NCBI GenBank assembly: GCA_036387475.1
Contig: DASVTR010000004.1
Span: 200,131-264,130, forward strand
Reading direction: 5' to 3'
DNA length: 64,000 nt
Origin: DASVTR01 sp036387475
GTDB taxonomy: Bacteria; Acidobacteriota; Blastocatellia; Pyrinomonadales; Pyrinomonadaceae
In this document: piece by piece, positions 47,319 through 55,964 of the stretch
Layout: each line of letters starts with the position of its first letter
Position numbering within the stretch: position 1 is the stretch's first letter
The notes under the pieces: model-generated
The model's input: the letters and a program-made list of their open reading frames with translations, nothing else
Told to the model about the DNA's origin: nothing
The model's database searches: none
Translations under genes and position numbers: made by a program

Positions 47319-48082
47319 CGTTTCTCCTCTACAGGTTTTTCACCCAGAAGGGTTTGCATAATCTTAATCTCAGCGCGCTGGCCGCTGTCTACGTCCGTTG
47401 CGAAATTGAACAGTTCGGCATCCTGCCCCGCGCCAGCCGTATCGAACAAATCTTTTACCATAATCAACGCGCCATTGTGGTGCTGAATCATTCCGGTCAA
47501 AAACAGATGATCGAACTCCGCGCCCTTTGCTTTTCTTAAAGCATCCATCTGTTTTGGGGTCAGCATTCCGGGCATCAGCATCTGGTGGCTAGACATGTCG
47601 TGGCCCGGCATATCCATGCCTGGCATTTCCGGCATCGGAGGCTGTACCGGCTCTCCCCTGGCTTCGAGCCACCGTTTCATAAACTTCATTTCGTCTGACT
47701 GTGATTGGCTGATGCGCGCTCCGAGCAGGCGTAGATTCTTGTTCTCCGTATGCGACTCGATGAGCGCCGTCATCTCAACCGCCTGCGCGTGGTGCATAAT
47801 CATCCCCTGCATGAACTCCACATCCTTCGGTGAACGTGGCGGCAGGGTCGCCCTCGTCTCTGGCGGCAGTGTTCGGGTCGGCTGGCCCGGAGCGCCGGGC
47901 TGCACCACAACCGGCGGCGCTGAAGACTCAGCCTGCTGTGCGCAGACCGGCAGCGATAAGAAACACGCGAGAGCAGCGGCGGCCATCAGCCCGCTTCGCG
48001 GCGCTGCAACACTGATGACTGACCGCAGCTTAAGGCTGGCACTGAAAATAAATGACTGCATCGGCGTTGATTGAGCAAGCAT
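47315..48082 (-). CDS. DUF305-domain secreted protein
   Basis: 255 aa. Signal-like hydrophobic stretch at about 28-49 after a basic start. Two DUF305-type helical hairpins: MQGMIMHHAQAVEMTALI (about 89-106) and FLTGMIQHHNGALIMVKDL (about 193-211). The paired His and Met residues (also a Met-rich MPEMPGMDMPGHDMSSHQM stretch) suggest metal binding, perhaps copper, as proposed for ferritin-like DUF305 proteins. That is inference from composition. First gene of a two-gene operon with the LVIVD protein. Confidence 0.9.
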   Translation of the reverse strand: MLAQSTPMQSFIFSASLKLRSVISVAAPRSGLMAAAALACFLSLPVCAQQAESSAPPVVVQPGAPGQPTRTLPPETRATLPPRSPKDVEFMQGMIMHHAQAVEMTALIESHTENKNLRLLGARISQSQSDEMKFMKRWLEARGEPVQPPMPEMPGMDMPGHDMSSHQMLMPGMLTPKQMDALRKAKGAEFDHLFLTGMIQHHNGALIMVKDLFDTAGAGQDAELFNFATDVDSGQRAEIKIMQTLLGEKPVEEKR

Positions 48083-48447
48083 TGAGCGATTAATTTACCA
48101 CAAATAAGACAGGCGCTACCCCATCAGAGCAGCGTCCGCAAAGTGCACCCGGCGATGAACGTAAACGTAAACGTTCCCGCCACAGGCGAACCTTAGACAC
48201 GCTGGCGAGCGCGACGAGAAAAGCCGCGTCGCAAAGGGAGATTGCTCGAAGAGTTTCAATGGGAGCGTTCCTGATTAGAAAACGCACGGTTCTGTAAATT
48301 GTTCCGTAAAGGCGAAGCTATCAAACGCCCGCATTAACCGGTCGCGACGAACCGCAATCACAACGTAGCTTCGCGCAGGAAAGCAACGCTATTCGCGCTC
48401 GGTCTGGACACGCTCTCGTCGCGGCCTGGCATCGTATTGGCAACGAA
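48083..48447. other. Intergenic, no gene
   Basis: About 365 bp between the DUF305 start and the tRNA terminator. No convincing ORF. Confidence 0.5.
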
Positions 48448-48471
48448 AACGGCGGGAGCAGTCCCGCCGTT
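48448..48471 (-). terminator. Terminator of tRNA-Ala
   Basis: AACGGCGGGA / TCCCGCCGTT stem with a GCAG loop, followed on the minus strand by TTTTC. It lies 17 bp from the 3' end of the tRNA. Confidence 0.85.
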
Positions 48472-48487
48472 AACTCTTGAAATAATT

Positions 48488-48564
<77 letters not shown>

Positions 48565-48630
48565 ACAACTTAAGGGCAATGATATTGGCCGTTTTTCAAC
48601 CTGTCAAGTTAGTCACTACTTCACTGGCCG

Positions 48631-49767
48631 CTACTTGTGCGCCATCACATAGGCCCTGGCCTTTTCTTCGGTATCAACCGTTGGAGGAAAGTTCCTGTCG
48701 CGCAAGGCCCAGGCGGAAGAGCCTAAGATGAAGGATCTATAATAAGAGGTGGGCTGACCGTCGGAGTCAACGATGCCGATTAGTCGGGCGATCTCGTTTT
48801 GCAGCGCAGAGTCGCCGGTCTTGCTGGCAGCATAGAAGATTCTGTACTTTTCATCTTCGGTCATGGACGACCCGGAAGTGCTGGCGCTCTCGTTGCGGTT
48901 AGAAGTGTTGTCGTTTGCGTTGCTGCCGTAGGTCGTGCTGCTGTTACGATTGCTGGCGGTCGTGCTGGAGTTGGAGTTGTTACTGTTCGAGCTACGATTG
49001 GAATTTGACGAGCCGTAAGACATGGACTCGCTCGTGGCGTTCATCATGGCTGAAGTGATGCCGCCCGCCAAGCCTAAAACGATGGCCGCTATCGCCGGGC
49101 CTTTTCCGGCCCAGCGCGCCGCCTTCGTAATCGCAAAGAAGAGCGCTAGCCCGCCGAGTACCACCGCCAGCAAGCCCAGCACACTCGCCAGTATGCTTCC
49201 GAGCATGAACTCATCCGAGCGAAACTTGAACTCAGAAATGTTGTAATAGCGTGGGACGATGCCGGTGACAAACAAAATCGCGCCCAGCGCGCTCAAAGCG
49301 CCGAGGACAAGCGCCGCAATGCTCAACCCCTTGCGCTGGCCCGCAGCCGCCGCTCCGTAAGCCGCGTGCCCACCCGGTTGCTGGTAATAGCCGCCGCCCC
49401 ATTGCTGGCCCGGCTGCTGCCCGTAAGGTTGTTGTCCATACTGTTGTTGCTGCTGGCCGTATTGTTGCTGCCCGTCTTGTTGCTGGCCGTGCTGCTGCTG
49501 TCCGTATGGACTCTGCGGAGGCGGCGGAGGCGCTTGACCCCAGCCTTGCTGCTGTCCGCCAGCACCCTGCGGGGGAGCTTGCCCGCCCGGCGGCGGCCAG
49601 GATGATTTCTGTTCGGGCGGCGTGTAGCTCGGCGGCGGCGGCCCCAGCATCGTTTTCTGTAAATCCTCCGCAGCCGCATTCTCCTCTTCGAGACGAGCGC
49701 CGTCATTGGCACAGAAGACCTGCGCGTCGTCCGTATAAGTGCGCTGACAAGTAGGGCAACGTTTCAT
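48631..49767 (-). CDS. Zinc-ribbon, Gln-rich, multi-helix membrane protein
   Basis: 378 aa. N-terminal zinc ribbon (MKRCPTCQRTYTDDAQVFCANDG, C4/C7/C19), a Pro/Gly/Gln-rich low-complexity stretch (about 45-140), then about four hydrophobic segments (about 149-240). An Asn/Ser/Thr-rich spacer (about 248-305) leads to a helical C-terminus. The N-terminal ribbon is nearly the same as that at 55965 and resembles the Cys pattern of the kinase at 57201, so these are modular relatives. Function unknown. Confidence 0.85.
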   Translation of the reverse strand: MKRCPTCQRTYTDDAQVFCANDGARLEEENAAAEDLQKTMLGPPPPSYTPPEQKSSWPPPGGQAPPQGAGGQQQGWGQAPPPPPQSPYGQQQHGQQQDGQQQYGQQQQQYGQQPYGQQPGQQWGGGYYQQPGGHAAYGAAAAGQRKGLSIAALVLGALSALGAILFVTGIVPRYYNISEFKFRSDEFMLGSILASVLGLLAVVLGGLALFFAITKAARWAGKGPAIAAIVLGLAGGITSAMMNATSESMSYGSSNSNRSSNSNNSNSSTTASNRNSSTTYGSNANDNTSNRNESASTSGSSMTEDEKYRIFYAASKTGDSALQNEIARLIGIVDSDGQPTSYYRSFILGSSAWALRDRNFPPTVDTEEKARAYVMAHK

Positions 49768-49870
49768 TTATGCTCTCCCGATTTCATGGCTGACAAAAGG
49801 CGGTTGTCTCAAGCAGGCTCGAACAGGAAACTTGTAGCTTGAATCTAAACACTAGTCAATACTAACAATG

Positions 49871-49953
49871 GAAACGATGAAGGCGGAACGCTGAACGAGG
49901 AATGAAAGACAAGCTCTTAATAGTTCATCCTTCCGCGTTACAACTTCATCTTT
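49871..49953. repeat. GATGAA-family heptamer hairpin, inverted copy
   Basis: Arms CGATGAAGGCGGAACGCTGA and its inverse near TTCCGCGTTACAACTTCATC, around GACAAGCTCTTAATAG. Its reverse complement matches the core of the 62403 element almost base for base, so copies occur in both orientations. Confidence 0.8.
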
Positions 49954-50449
49954 GAGAAAAAAGGGAGAGCGGGTTTCCACCGCTTAGAGCCATCAGCGCG
50001 ACGATGAGCAGAATCACGATTCCGAGAGACAGCGCCGTCCAAAACCTGCGCCGCGCCATGTGCCCTTTCACGTAAGCGAGCGCCGCCAGCCCAAGCGGTA
50101 TCCAGATTAACAGCCCGGAGATCAGCCCCGGATTATATTCGCGACTCACGACGCTATTAATCGTATGCGACAATCCGTTGCCCATCGTTATCATTCCAAA
50201 GCACGCCAGCAGCCAGTGCGAGAATTTGTAACGTCGCGCCAGCACTACTCCCAGAATCATCAACGCCAATCCGATGCCGTTCATCAGCAGAAACCGCGAC
50301 GGTGGGAGATTAACCTTTCGCACTCTCGCGATGTATGCGGAGAAGCCTTCGCCGCCCCAGTATTCCTCCGCGATGTGTATTAGGTAGGTCGCAGGGAATA
50401 ACCAGAGCAGAATGGTCTCTTTTCTATCAGCGCGTCTTTCATCCGTCAT
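49946..50449 (-). CDS. HXXEE-domain membrane protein
   Basis: 167 aa from ATG 50449, with GGAGG 8 bp upstream; an upstream GTG at 50455 is less likely. Four or five hydrophobic segments. It shows the family motif HIAEEY (HxxEE) early and the later GNGLSHTINSVVSREYNPG. The conserved acidic/His residues within the membrane suggest a metal or a catalytic site, but HXXEE proteins have no proven function. Its 3' end lies against a heptamer hairpin. Confidence 0.85.
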   Translation of the reverse strand: MTDERRADRKETILLWLFPATYLIHIAEEYWGGEGFSAYIARVRKVNLPPSRFLLMNGIGLALMILGVVLARRYKFSHWLLACFGMITMGNGLSHTINSVVSREYNPGLISGLLIWIPLGLAALAYVKGHMARRRFWTALSLGIVILLIVALMALSGGNPLSLFSQR

Positions 50450-50492
50450 CAGCACAACCTCCAGGGTCGCGGCACAAACGATTCCGCGAGCA

Positions 50493-52220
50493 TCACTTCA
50501 TAGGTCGCAGAAACTCCGGAAGAGACATGGCGGCTTCGTCCAGCACGTAGACATCAATTGAAGGCACTTCGCCAAGCTTGACGCTAAAAGCGGGCGCACT
50601 CAATTGACGCAGTTTGTTAATCAACGCTTCATTGCTGAAATAGCGGCGACCGCGCGCCGCAATCACGAAATCGCCCGCCGACATTTCCTTAAGCGCCGCC
50701 GCATCGGAGAGCGACACGCACATCAGGTCAGGACGATTCGCTTGCTGTGCGTAATAAGCAGCGAGGTTTGGTGTCTCGCTCGCGACGCGCGCTGCGGGCC
50801 GTGCGCGTCGCGCGATCTCAAACATGGCATCGCGCACGCTCGAATCATAAAACTCGTCGTGCGGAAAATAATCGCCCACGCGCGCACGCTCGCCGCCGAG
50901 CAGGTTTGAGTAGAGCCGATAGTGCGGAGCGCTGCGGGCAGAGGCCCAGGCGGAAGAGAAGATTACCAGCAAGATTAGCCCCGCCCGCGCGTAAGGCTTA
51001 ACGCGCTCGTTCGTCAGGAGTGCCGCGCTCCAACGCGCGATATAACCGCTCGCAAACTGCAAGCCCAGCGCTGCCGTAATCAACACGATCGGCAGCGAGA
51101 CAGTGAAGTAGCGCGTAAACTTGCTGCCGACCAGCGTGAACGGGAAATAGGCAAACAGTATCCAGAAGAAGAGAAAGAAACGCCCCTCGCCGAGTTTGCG
51201 ACGTAAGAGTAGCGGCAGCCCCACCAGAAAGGCCAGCAGCGTCAACAGCGGCAGCTTGATGGCGATAAAGACGTAGTAAAAATACCAGGGCACGCCATTG
51301 AGCCAGTCCAGCATCTTGTGCGGGTAGAGCGTGCCCATGAATTCGTAGCTGTCATGCCCGACGCGTTGCCCTTTGGCAAAGGCGAGCATCTGCCGCCAAG
51401 TTCCCGGCAGCAGGATAGTGGGATTGCAGATCAGAAACGCCGCGCCCATCACCAGCAAGAAAATCAATATCCTACGTTTGCCGAGCCGCCAGCGCACAGA
51501 CTTGATGTCCTGAAAGATATAGTAGTAGCTGAAACTGACGGCGAGCAGAACGGGCACATACTTAGACGCCAGCATCGCTCCGAACGCAGCCGCCGTTGCC
51601 CAGTAGTAACGCTCAGGCCGAGGGCTTCCACTCTCGGCTGCGCGCTGCCCGCGCAGCCAGAAAATGTTGGCGAGCAGGAAAAAGAAGAGCAGCGGCGTGT
51701 CTTCCTTCACGATGCGGTTAAAGCCTATCGCGCTTGGGTCAAACGCCCACAGCGCAGCCGCGATGAGCGCCGCTTCGACGCCGAACAGTTCTGCGACAAG
51801 AAGATAAATCAAGAGCGCCGTGAACGCGCCGAGTAGTATGTTAGGCAAGCGCAGGGCCGACTCGACTGGCACGCGCAAGGTCTCCGGATGTGCGGCGACA
51901 AGCGCGGTCGCGTTCCATTTTTCGGCGCTGATGAGGCTGATGGTGAGCAAGGCTTTCATCAACAGCGGGTGCTCGCTGTTGATAGAAGTCAGACCGTGCG
52001 TGCGATAGTCGGCTACGGCGCTCAGCTTATTCAATTCGTCATCGCTTAAGCCCTCGGCGCTCGACCCCGCGACGCGAAAGCCGAACCCGATGATGACGAG
52101 AGCCGCCAGCGTGAAGGCCAGTAGCCTGCGGCTGTAGAAACGCACGCCGTCTTCGTCAAATAATTCCGGCCTCAATCCTGCCGTGACGATTGCTTTTGCC
52201 GGTGCGGACAAGATTCGCAA
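50493..52220 (-). CDS. GT39/ArnT-like glycosyltransferase, integral membrane
   Basis: 575 aa, about ten or more membrane helices, with the GT-C pattern: the first long loop holds SAEGLSDDELNKLSAVADYR with an Asp-Asp-Glu (acidic catalytic position) and EHPLLMKALL, typical of Pmt/ArnT-type transferases using polyprenyl-phosphate sugars. A soluble C-terminal region (about 470-575) follows. The frame opens with TTG at 52220 (GGAG only 2 bp before) and I see no ATG near, so the true start may be another TTG. Acceptor unknown. Confidence 0.85.
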   Translation of the reverse strand: MRILSAPAKAIVTAGLRPELFDEDGVRFYSRRLLAFTLAALVIIGFGFRVAGSSAEGLSDDELNKLSAVADYRTHGLTSINSEHPLLMKALLTISLISAEKWNATALVAAHPETLRVPVESALRLPNILLGAFTALLIYLLVAELFGVEAALIAAALWAFDPSAIGFNRIVKEDTPLLFFFLLANIFWLRGQRAAESGSPRPERYYWATAAAFGAMLASKYVPVLLAVSFSYYYIFQDIKSVRWRLGKRRILIFLLVMGAAFLICNPTILLPGTWRQMLAFAKGQRVGHDSYEFMGTLYPHKMLDWLNGVPWYFYYVFIAIKLPLLTLLAFLVGLPLLLRRKLGEGRFFLFFWILFAYFPFTLVGSKFTRYFTVSLPIVLITAALGLQFASGYIARWSAALLTNERVKPYARAGLILLVIFSSAWASARSAPHYRLYSNLLGGERARVGDYFPHDEFYDSSVRDAMFEIARRARPAARVASETPNLAAYYAQQANRPDLMCVSLSDAAALKEMSAGDFVIAARGRRYFSNEALINKLRQLSAPAFSVKLGEVPSIDVYVLDEAAMSLPEFLRPMK

Positions 52221-52575
52221 GACTCCTTCGCTTTAAGGGCGACTCCGGCGGGCGGGGAAGACGCCTCTGGTTTCGAGTCCGTCCGAGGCGAGCCGCGAAC
52301 GTGGCGCGACGGTGGCGCTCTAATATAATGCTTGCAATTCTATTAAAGATGGTTCAATCTAGGCGGCGATTCGACCTTGACCGCTCTTGTGTTTACCGCC
52401 TCGACGGGCTGCAAAGAGAGCTTTTCACTTGTCACACGCGTAGCAATCTCTTGAGACTAAAGGGTCGAAGCTATGCCTTACCTTTTGTAAGCGAGAAGAG
52501 TCCGGGGTTGAGACTGCACGTTAGATCAATCCTCTTAGACGTACCACACCCGCCTATCGTTGATAAGGAGATTTT
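52221..52575. other. Divergent intergenic region
   Basis: 355 bp between the transferase and radical SAM genes. No convincing ORF. It ends with AAGGAGA, the ribosome-binding site of the 52576 gene. Confidence 0.5.
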
Positions 52576-53844
52576 ATGGCAGAAACTCAGGAACAGCTAA
52601 ACGCCAACAAGCCAGCACCACCGCCCTATCGCCTGGACACGAAACTTCATCAGATACTTTACAAGCCGGAAGCGAGGCCGACGCTCGAACCCCTGCCTGA
52701 GCCGGAAGTTCTGCCTGAGCCTCCGTACCCGATACATCCAGACCCGAAGGAGATGACTCGGTCTGAATATCAAAAGATGAACGCGATTCGCACCTGGAAG
52801 ACATGGGGCGCGCCCTACTTCAAATCGCGCTGGCACAGCAAAGAACTGCGCCCGATAATACCCTACCTGTTTACCGACTGGAAGTGTAATTACGATTGCC
52901 ATTACTGCTGGTCTTATGACAACAAAGTTAAGGGGATGACCGAAGATGTCGCCAAGCGCTCGATTGATTGGCTTCACTCTATCGGCTCGCGCGTGCTCGC
53001 CCTGATGGGCGGCGAACCGCTCCTGAGGCCCAAGTTCATACACAAAATCGTCTACTACAGCGCCAAGAAAGACATCTTCGTTTACCTGCCGACCAATGGC
53101 CGTTTGATGAAGCCGGACGTGATTGACCGCCTCGGCGACGCCGGAATCGCTACCGTCAATCTGGCCGTCGATTCCGTCAAAACGAGAAAAGAATTGCCGA
53201 AGGCGCTCGACACGATTCGCCCTTACTTTGACTACCTGGTCAAGCGGCAGCACTACTACGGCTACTCCGTGATGTTCAATATCAACATCACGCACATCAA
53301 CATGGACGACGTGAAGGAGTTGACCGAGATTGCACACGACAACGGCATCGCCACCGATTATCACATCAACGAAACGCCGATGACCGAGCAGCCGCACTTC
53401 AAGCACCTGGACGAGAATCGTACCTACCTGACGCCGGATGACTGGGAAAAGGTTGACGACCTGCTCGACTATCTCAGCGACAAGCGGAAGAACCACGGCT
53501 ATAAGATGGCGAACCCGGAACAGCACATGCAGGATATGAAGCAGTTGATGCGCGGCGAAGTGCCGCCCTGGGCTTGCCGCGCCGGTCAGAACTCCTTAAT
53601 CATCCGCACAGACGGCACGCTCGCTCCCTGCTTCCCGATGTACTCGGCGACGCACGATTGGGGCACTATCGAAAATCATAAATTCGAGGTTAACCAACTC
53701 AACGAGATGAAGAAGGAATGCTCGAAGCATTGCCTTTCGACCTGCAACTACATTCTGGGCTACTGCTACAACACGCAACGCGTCGTTACCTGGGCCTTGA
53801 AGCAGGCCATGCACGGCTTCAAGGGAGCGACCAACGGCTTCTAA
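52576..53844 (+). CDS. Radical SAM/SPASM-type protein
   Basis: 422 aa with AAGGAGA 6 bp before ATG. Radical SAM cluster CNYDCHYC (Cys104, 108, 111; CxxxCxxC), GGEP (LMGGEPLLRP) and a SPASM-like Cys-rich C-terminus (CRAGQNSLIIRTDGTLAPC, then CSKHCLSTCNYILGYC) that would hold a second Fe-S cluster. An extra Pro-rich N-terminus (about 1-60) is unusual. Such proteins modify peptides or make cofactors. No peptide substrate gene or PqqD-like partner is adjacent, so its task is open. Ends before a strong terminator. Confidence 0.92.
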   Translation: MAETQEQLNANKPAPPPYRLDTKLHQILYKPEARPTLEPLPEPEVLPEPPYPIHPDPKEMTRSEYQKMNAIRTWKTWGAPYFKSRWHSKELRPIIPYLFTDWKCNYDCHYCWSYDNKVKGMTEDVAKRSIDWLHSIGSRVLALMGGEPLLRPKFIHKIVYYSAKKDIFVYLPTNGRLMKPDVIDRLGDAGIATVNLAVDSVKTRKELPKALDTIRPYFDYLVKRQHYYGYSVMFNINITHINMDDVKELTEIAHDNGIATDYHINETPMTEQPHFKHLDENRTYLTPDDWEKVDDLLDYLSDKRKNHGYKMANPEQHMQDMKQLMRGEVPPWACRAGQNSLIIRTDGTLAPCFPMYSATHDWGTIENHKFEVNQLNEMKKECSKHCLSTCNYILGYCYNTQRVVTWALKQAMHGFKGATNGF

Positions 53845-53858
53845 AGCAAGTCAGAAGA

Positions 53859-53893
53859 ATTGATTCATTGATTCATTTGTTCATTGAATCAAT
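53859..53893. repeat. Short self-complementary heptamer repeat
   Basis: ATTGATTCATTGATT… against …AATGAATC-type ending (AATCAAT at 53887-53893), giving a roughly 15-bp stem. Lies just after the radical SAM stop. Confidence 0.65.
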
Positions 53894-53917
53894 GAGCCGA
53901 CACGCTACGGGCACATA

Positions 53918-53957
53918 ATAATAAAGGGCAGCCATGAGTGGCTGCCCTTTATTATTG
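53918..53957. terminator. Bidirectional terminator
   Basis: ATAATAAAGGGCAGCC / GGCTGCCCTTTATTAT is a perfect 16-bp stem with a 6-base loop between the convergent radical SAM gene and tRNA-Lys. The T-rich and A-rich stem ends serve either direction. Confidence 0.9.
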
Positions 53958-53968
53958 AATCTGAAAAA

Positions 53969-54041
53969 TGAGCCGAGCAGGGCTCGAACCTGCGACCCGC
54001 TGGTTAAGAGCCAGCTGCTCTACCAACTGAGCTATCGGCCC
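53969..54041 (-). tRNA. tRNA-Lys(CTT)
   Basis: Acceptor GGGCCGA / TCGGCTC, D-arm GCTCAGTTGGTAGAGC, anticodon loop CTCTTAA (anticodon CTT), T-arm GCAGGTTCGAGCCCTGC. Discriminator A, no CCA encoded, unlike the tRNA-Ala in this window. Confidence 0.95.
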
Positions 54042-54102
54042 ATCGCAAGAAAATTAACTGCTTGTCTTATTACTGTCAAGTGTCGAAGATGATAGCTCTT
54101 AA

Positions 54103-54549
54103 TCAAGCGCCAGAGGTTAAAAGCATTTTGCGATACCCGAACTCCTTCGCCGTTTTCCGCCGATGGCAAAGGCAGCAACGAACCTCACATTTCCCTATCT
54201 CTGCGAAGATGCTCGAAGGCCCATAGCCCGCTCTAATCATGTTACAAATTGATTGTTGTTTATGGCCTCTTACATGGTCAAACTCTAAAACTACCGGATC
54301 ACTTTCACCGCAGTCTACGCAGGGATGCCGTTTCAAATATGCTACGATTGATTTGATAATTTCAAACTCCGCACTCCTCCTCCGCTTGGCAACGTTTGCT
54401 ATATGGCGTGCTTTATTATTCTGATACCACTGAGCCTGAGTTGACTTCTTGCATTCGCGGCAGGTTGATTGTAATCCGTCTCGCCGAGCATTGTTTTTAC
54501 CAAATTTATCGGGATGCTTAGTTTGTTTGCAAGAGGGACATTGTTTCAT
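54103..54549 (-). CDS. HNH-endonuclease-like zinc protein
   Basis: 148 aa. An N-terminal zinc knuckle (MKQCPSCKQTKHPDKFGKNN, later TCRECKK), then an HNH-type core: HPCVDCGESDPVVLEFDHV with paired CxxC and a D-H catalytic position, then CEVRCCLCHRRKTAKEF. Lower GC than neighbours. Typical of phage- or island-borne HNH nucleases. Its position next to a tRNA gene suggests transfer. Not linked to an intron that I can see. Confidence 0.85.
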   Translation of the reverse strand: MKQCPSCKQTKHPDKFGKNNARRDGLQSTCRECKKSTQAQWYQNNKARHIANVAKRRRSAEFEIIKSIVAYLKRHPCVDCGESDPVVLEFDHVRGHKQQSICNMIRAGYGPSSIFAEIGKCEVRCCLCHRRKTAKEFGYRKMLLTSGA

Positions 54550-54590
54550 TGGAATACAGTGCCCCCATTAAGGTGGCAGTAAATACAAAG

Positions 54591-55910
54591 TTAGATTGAT
54601 TGCAACAGCGCCTGGCGCATGGCTTCCGCCGAAGGCCAGCGTTGGGCCACGTCTTTCGCAAGGGCGCGCTCAATGGCGGAGGCAAGCGCGGGTGGCACGT
54701 TCGGATTGCGCCTGAGCACGGGGATGATCGGCTTCTCGAAAATAGCTTTGACGGTTTCGGCGACGTTCGAGCGCGGGCTGATGTCAAGCGCGATGTTGCC
54801 TGTGACGAGGCTGTAGGCCGTCATCCCCATCGCGTAGATGTCCGAAGAGGGGCGGACGTTGCGAAAGTCGCGGATTTGTTCGGGCGGCATGTAGGCGAAA
54901 GTGCCCGCCACATCTCCGGCCATCGTGACGCCGCTCATGCCCGTCTGCGTAAAACTCTTGGCAAGGCCGAAATCCGTCAGCTTCGCATTGTGATTGGGCC
55001 AAGCGCCGCTGACGAGAATGTTTTGATCTTTGATGTCGCGGTGAATGTAGCCTTTGGTGTGGGCGAAGGCGAGGGCGTCGAGTGCTTGCGCGACGATGGG
55101 CACGGCTTCCTGATAGGGAAGGCTTCCGCCGCGCGCGTCCGCCAGCTTGGCCGCGTCCGCTCCTTCGACAAACTCCGTAATCAGATAGACCACTCCGTTG
55201 TTTGTCCCACGGTCTATGAAGCGAACGATATTCGGATGTTGTAAAGCAGCGGCGACATCTATCTCGCGCATAAAGCGGCGCAGGGCCTGGTCGCTGACCG
55301 CCACTTCGGGCAGCAAGGTCTTGATGGCAACCGCCTCACCCGTCTCCTGATTGCGCGCGAGCATGACGCAGCCCATCCCGCCTCGTCCAAGCACCTTGAT
55401 GGTTTCATAGCCGGGGACGGGCTGCGGCTGTCGCTTTAATTCTTCACGGCAGTCTTCGCAGAGGTAAGTTAAATGCTCGTCGGGCGTGGAGGCTTCGGCC
55501 TGATCGCGTCGCCCGCAGTTGAGGCATTCGACCATCACGATAGAGGGTTGCGTCGGATGCAGAGCGGCTGGGCCGGTATTACCCGGCTGCGCGTAAAGCT
55601 GTGTGGGCGCTTCGGCGCTGACTTCGACGGCAAGCACGGTCTGCCCCCCTTGTATGCGGTCGCCGTTGCTTAAGAATGCTTCCTGCACCTTCTGGCCGTT
55701 GACGTAAGTGCCGTTGGTCGAACCCAAATCGCGCAGGAAACAACGGGGCGGAGCGATTTCGAGCAGACAGTGGTTGCGCGAGAAAAAGCGATCATCAGGC
55801 AGACAGAGTTGCGCGGCGTCACTGCGACCAATGAGAAAAGTATTGTGTTGGTCGAAGGTGAAGGAGCGCCCGGCGTGCGGGCCGGACAAGACTCTTAAAG
55901 TAACTTGCAT
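54591..55910 (-). CDS. FHA plus Ser/Thr kinase with zinc ribbon
   Basis: 439 aa from ATG 55910; a GTG at 55931 is possible. FHA domain (about 1-90; FLIGRSDAAQLCLPD, RNHCLLE, DLGSTNGTYVNG). A short Cys4 zinc ribbon (ECLNCGRRDQ … YLCEDCREEL) at about 125-155. Kinase domain from about 167 to 437: GRGGMG loop, VAIKTLLPE with catalytic Lys, HRDIKDQN, DFGLAK, MPPEQIRD. No membrane helix, so this is the only soluble kinase of the window. It probably binds phosphothreonine of a partner and then acts in cis or in a cascade (inference). Confidence 0.93.
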   Translation of the reverse strand: MQVTLRVLSGPHAGRSFTFDQHNTFLIGRSDAAQLCLPDDRFFSRNHCLLEIAPPRCFLRDLGSTNGTYVNGQKVQEAFLSNGDRIQGGQTVLAVEVSAEAPTQLYAQPGNTGPAALHPTQPSIVMVECLNCGRRDQAEASTPDEHLTYLCEDCREELKRQPQPVPGYETIKVLGRGGMGCVMLARNQETGEAVAIKTLLPEVAVSDQALRRFMREIDVAAALQHPNIVRFIDRGTNNGVVYLITEFVEGADAAKLADARGGSLPYQEAVPIVAQALDALAFAHTKGYIHRDIKDQNILVSGAWPNHNAKLTDFGLAKSFTQTGMSGVTMAGDVAGTFAYMPPEQIRDFRNVRPSSDIYAMGMTAYSLVTGNIALDISPRSNVAETVKAIFEKPIIPVLRRNPNVPPALASAIERALAKDVAQRWPSAEAMRQALLQSI

Positions 55911-55964
55911 GATGATTCGGTTTCGACTCACGGACGCGCTCTTTCGTCGGCGTCGTGTTGCTCC

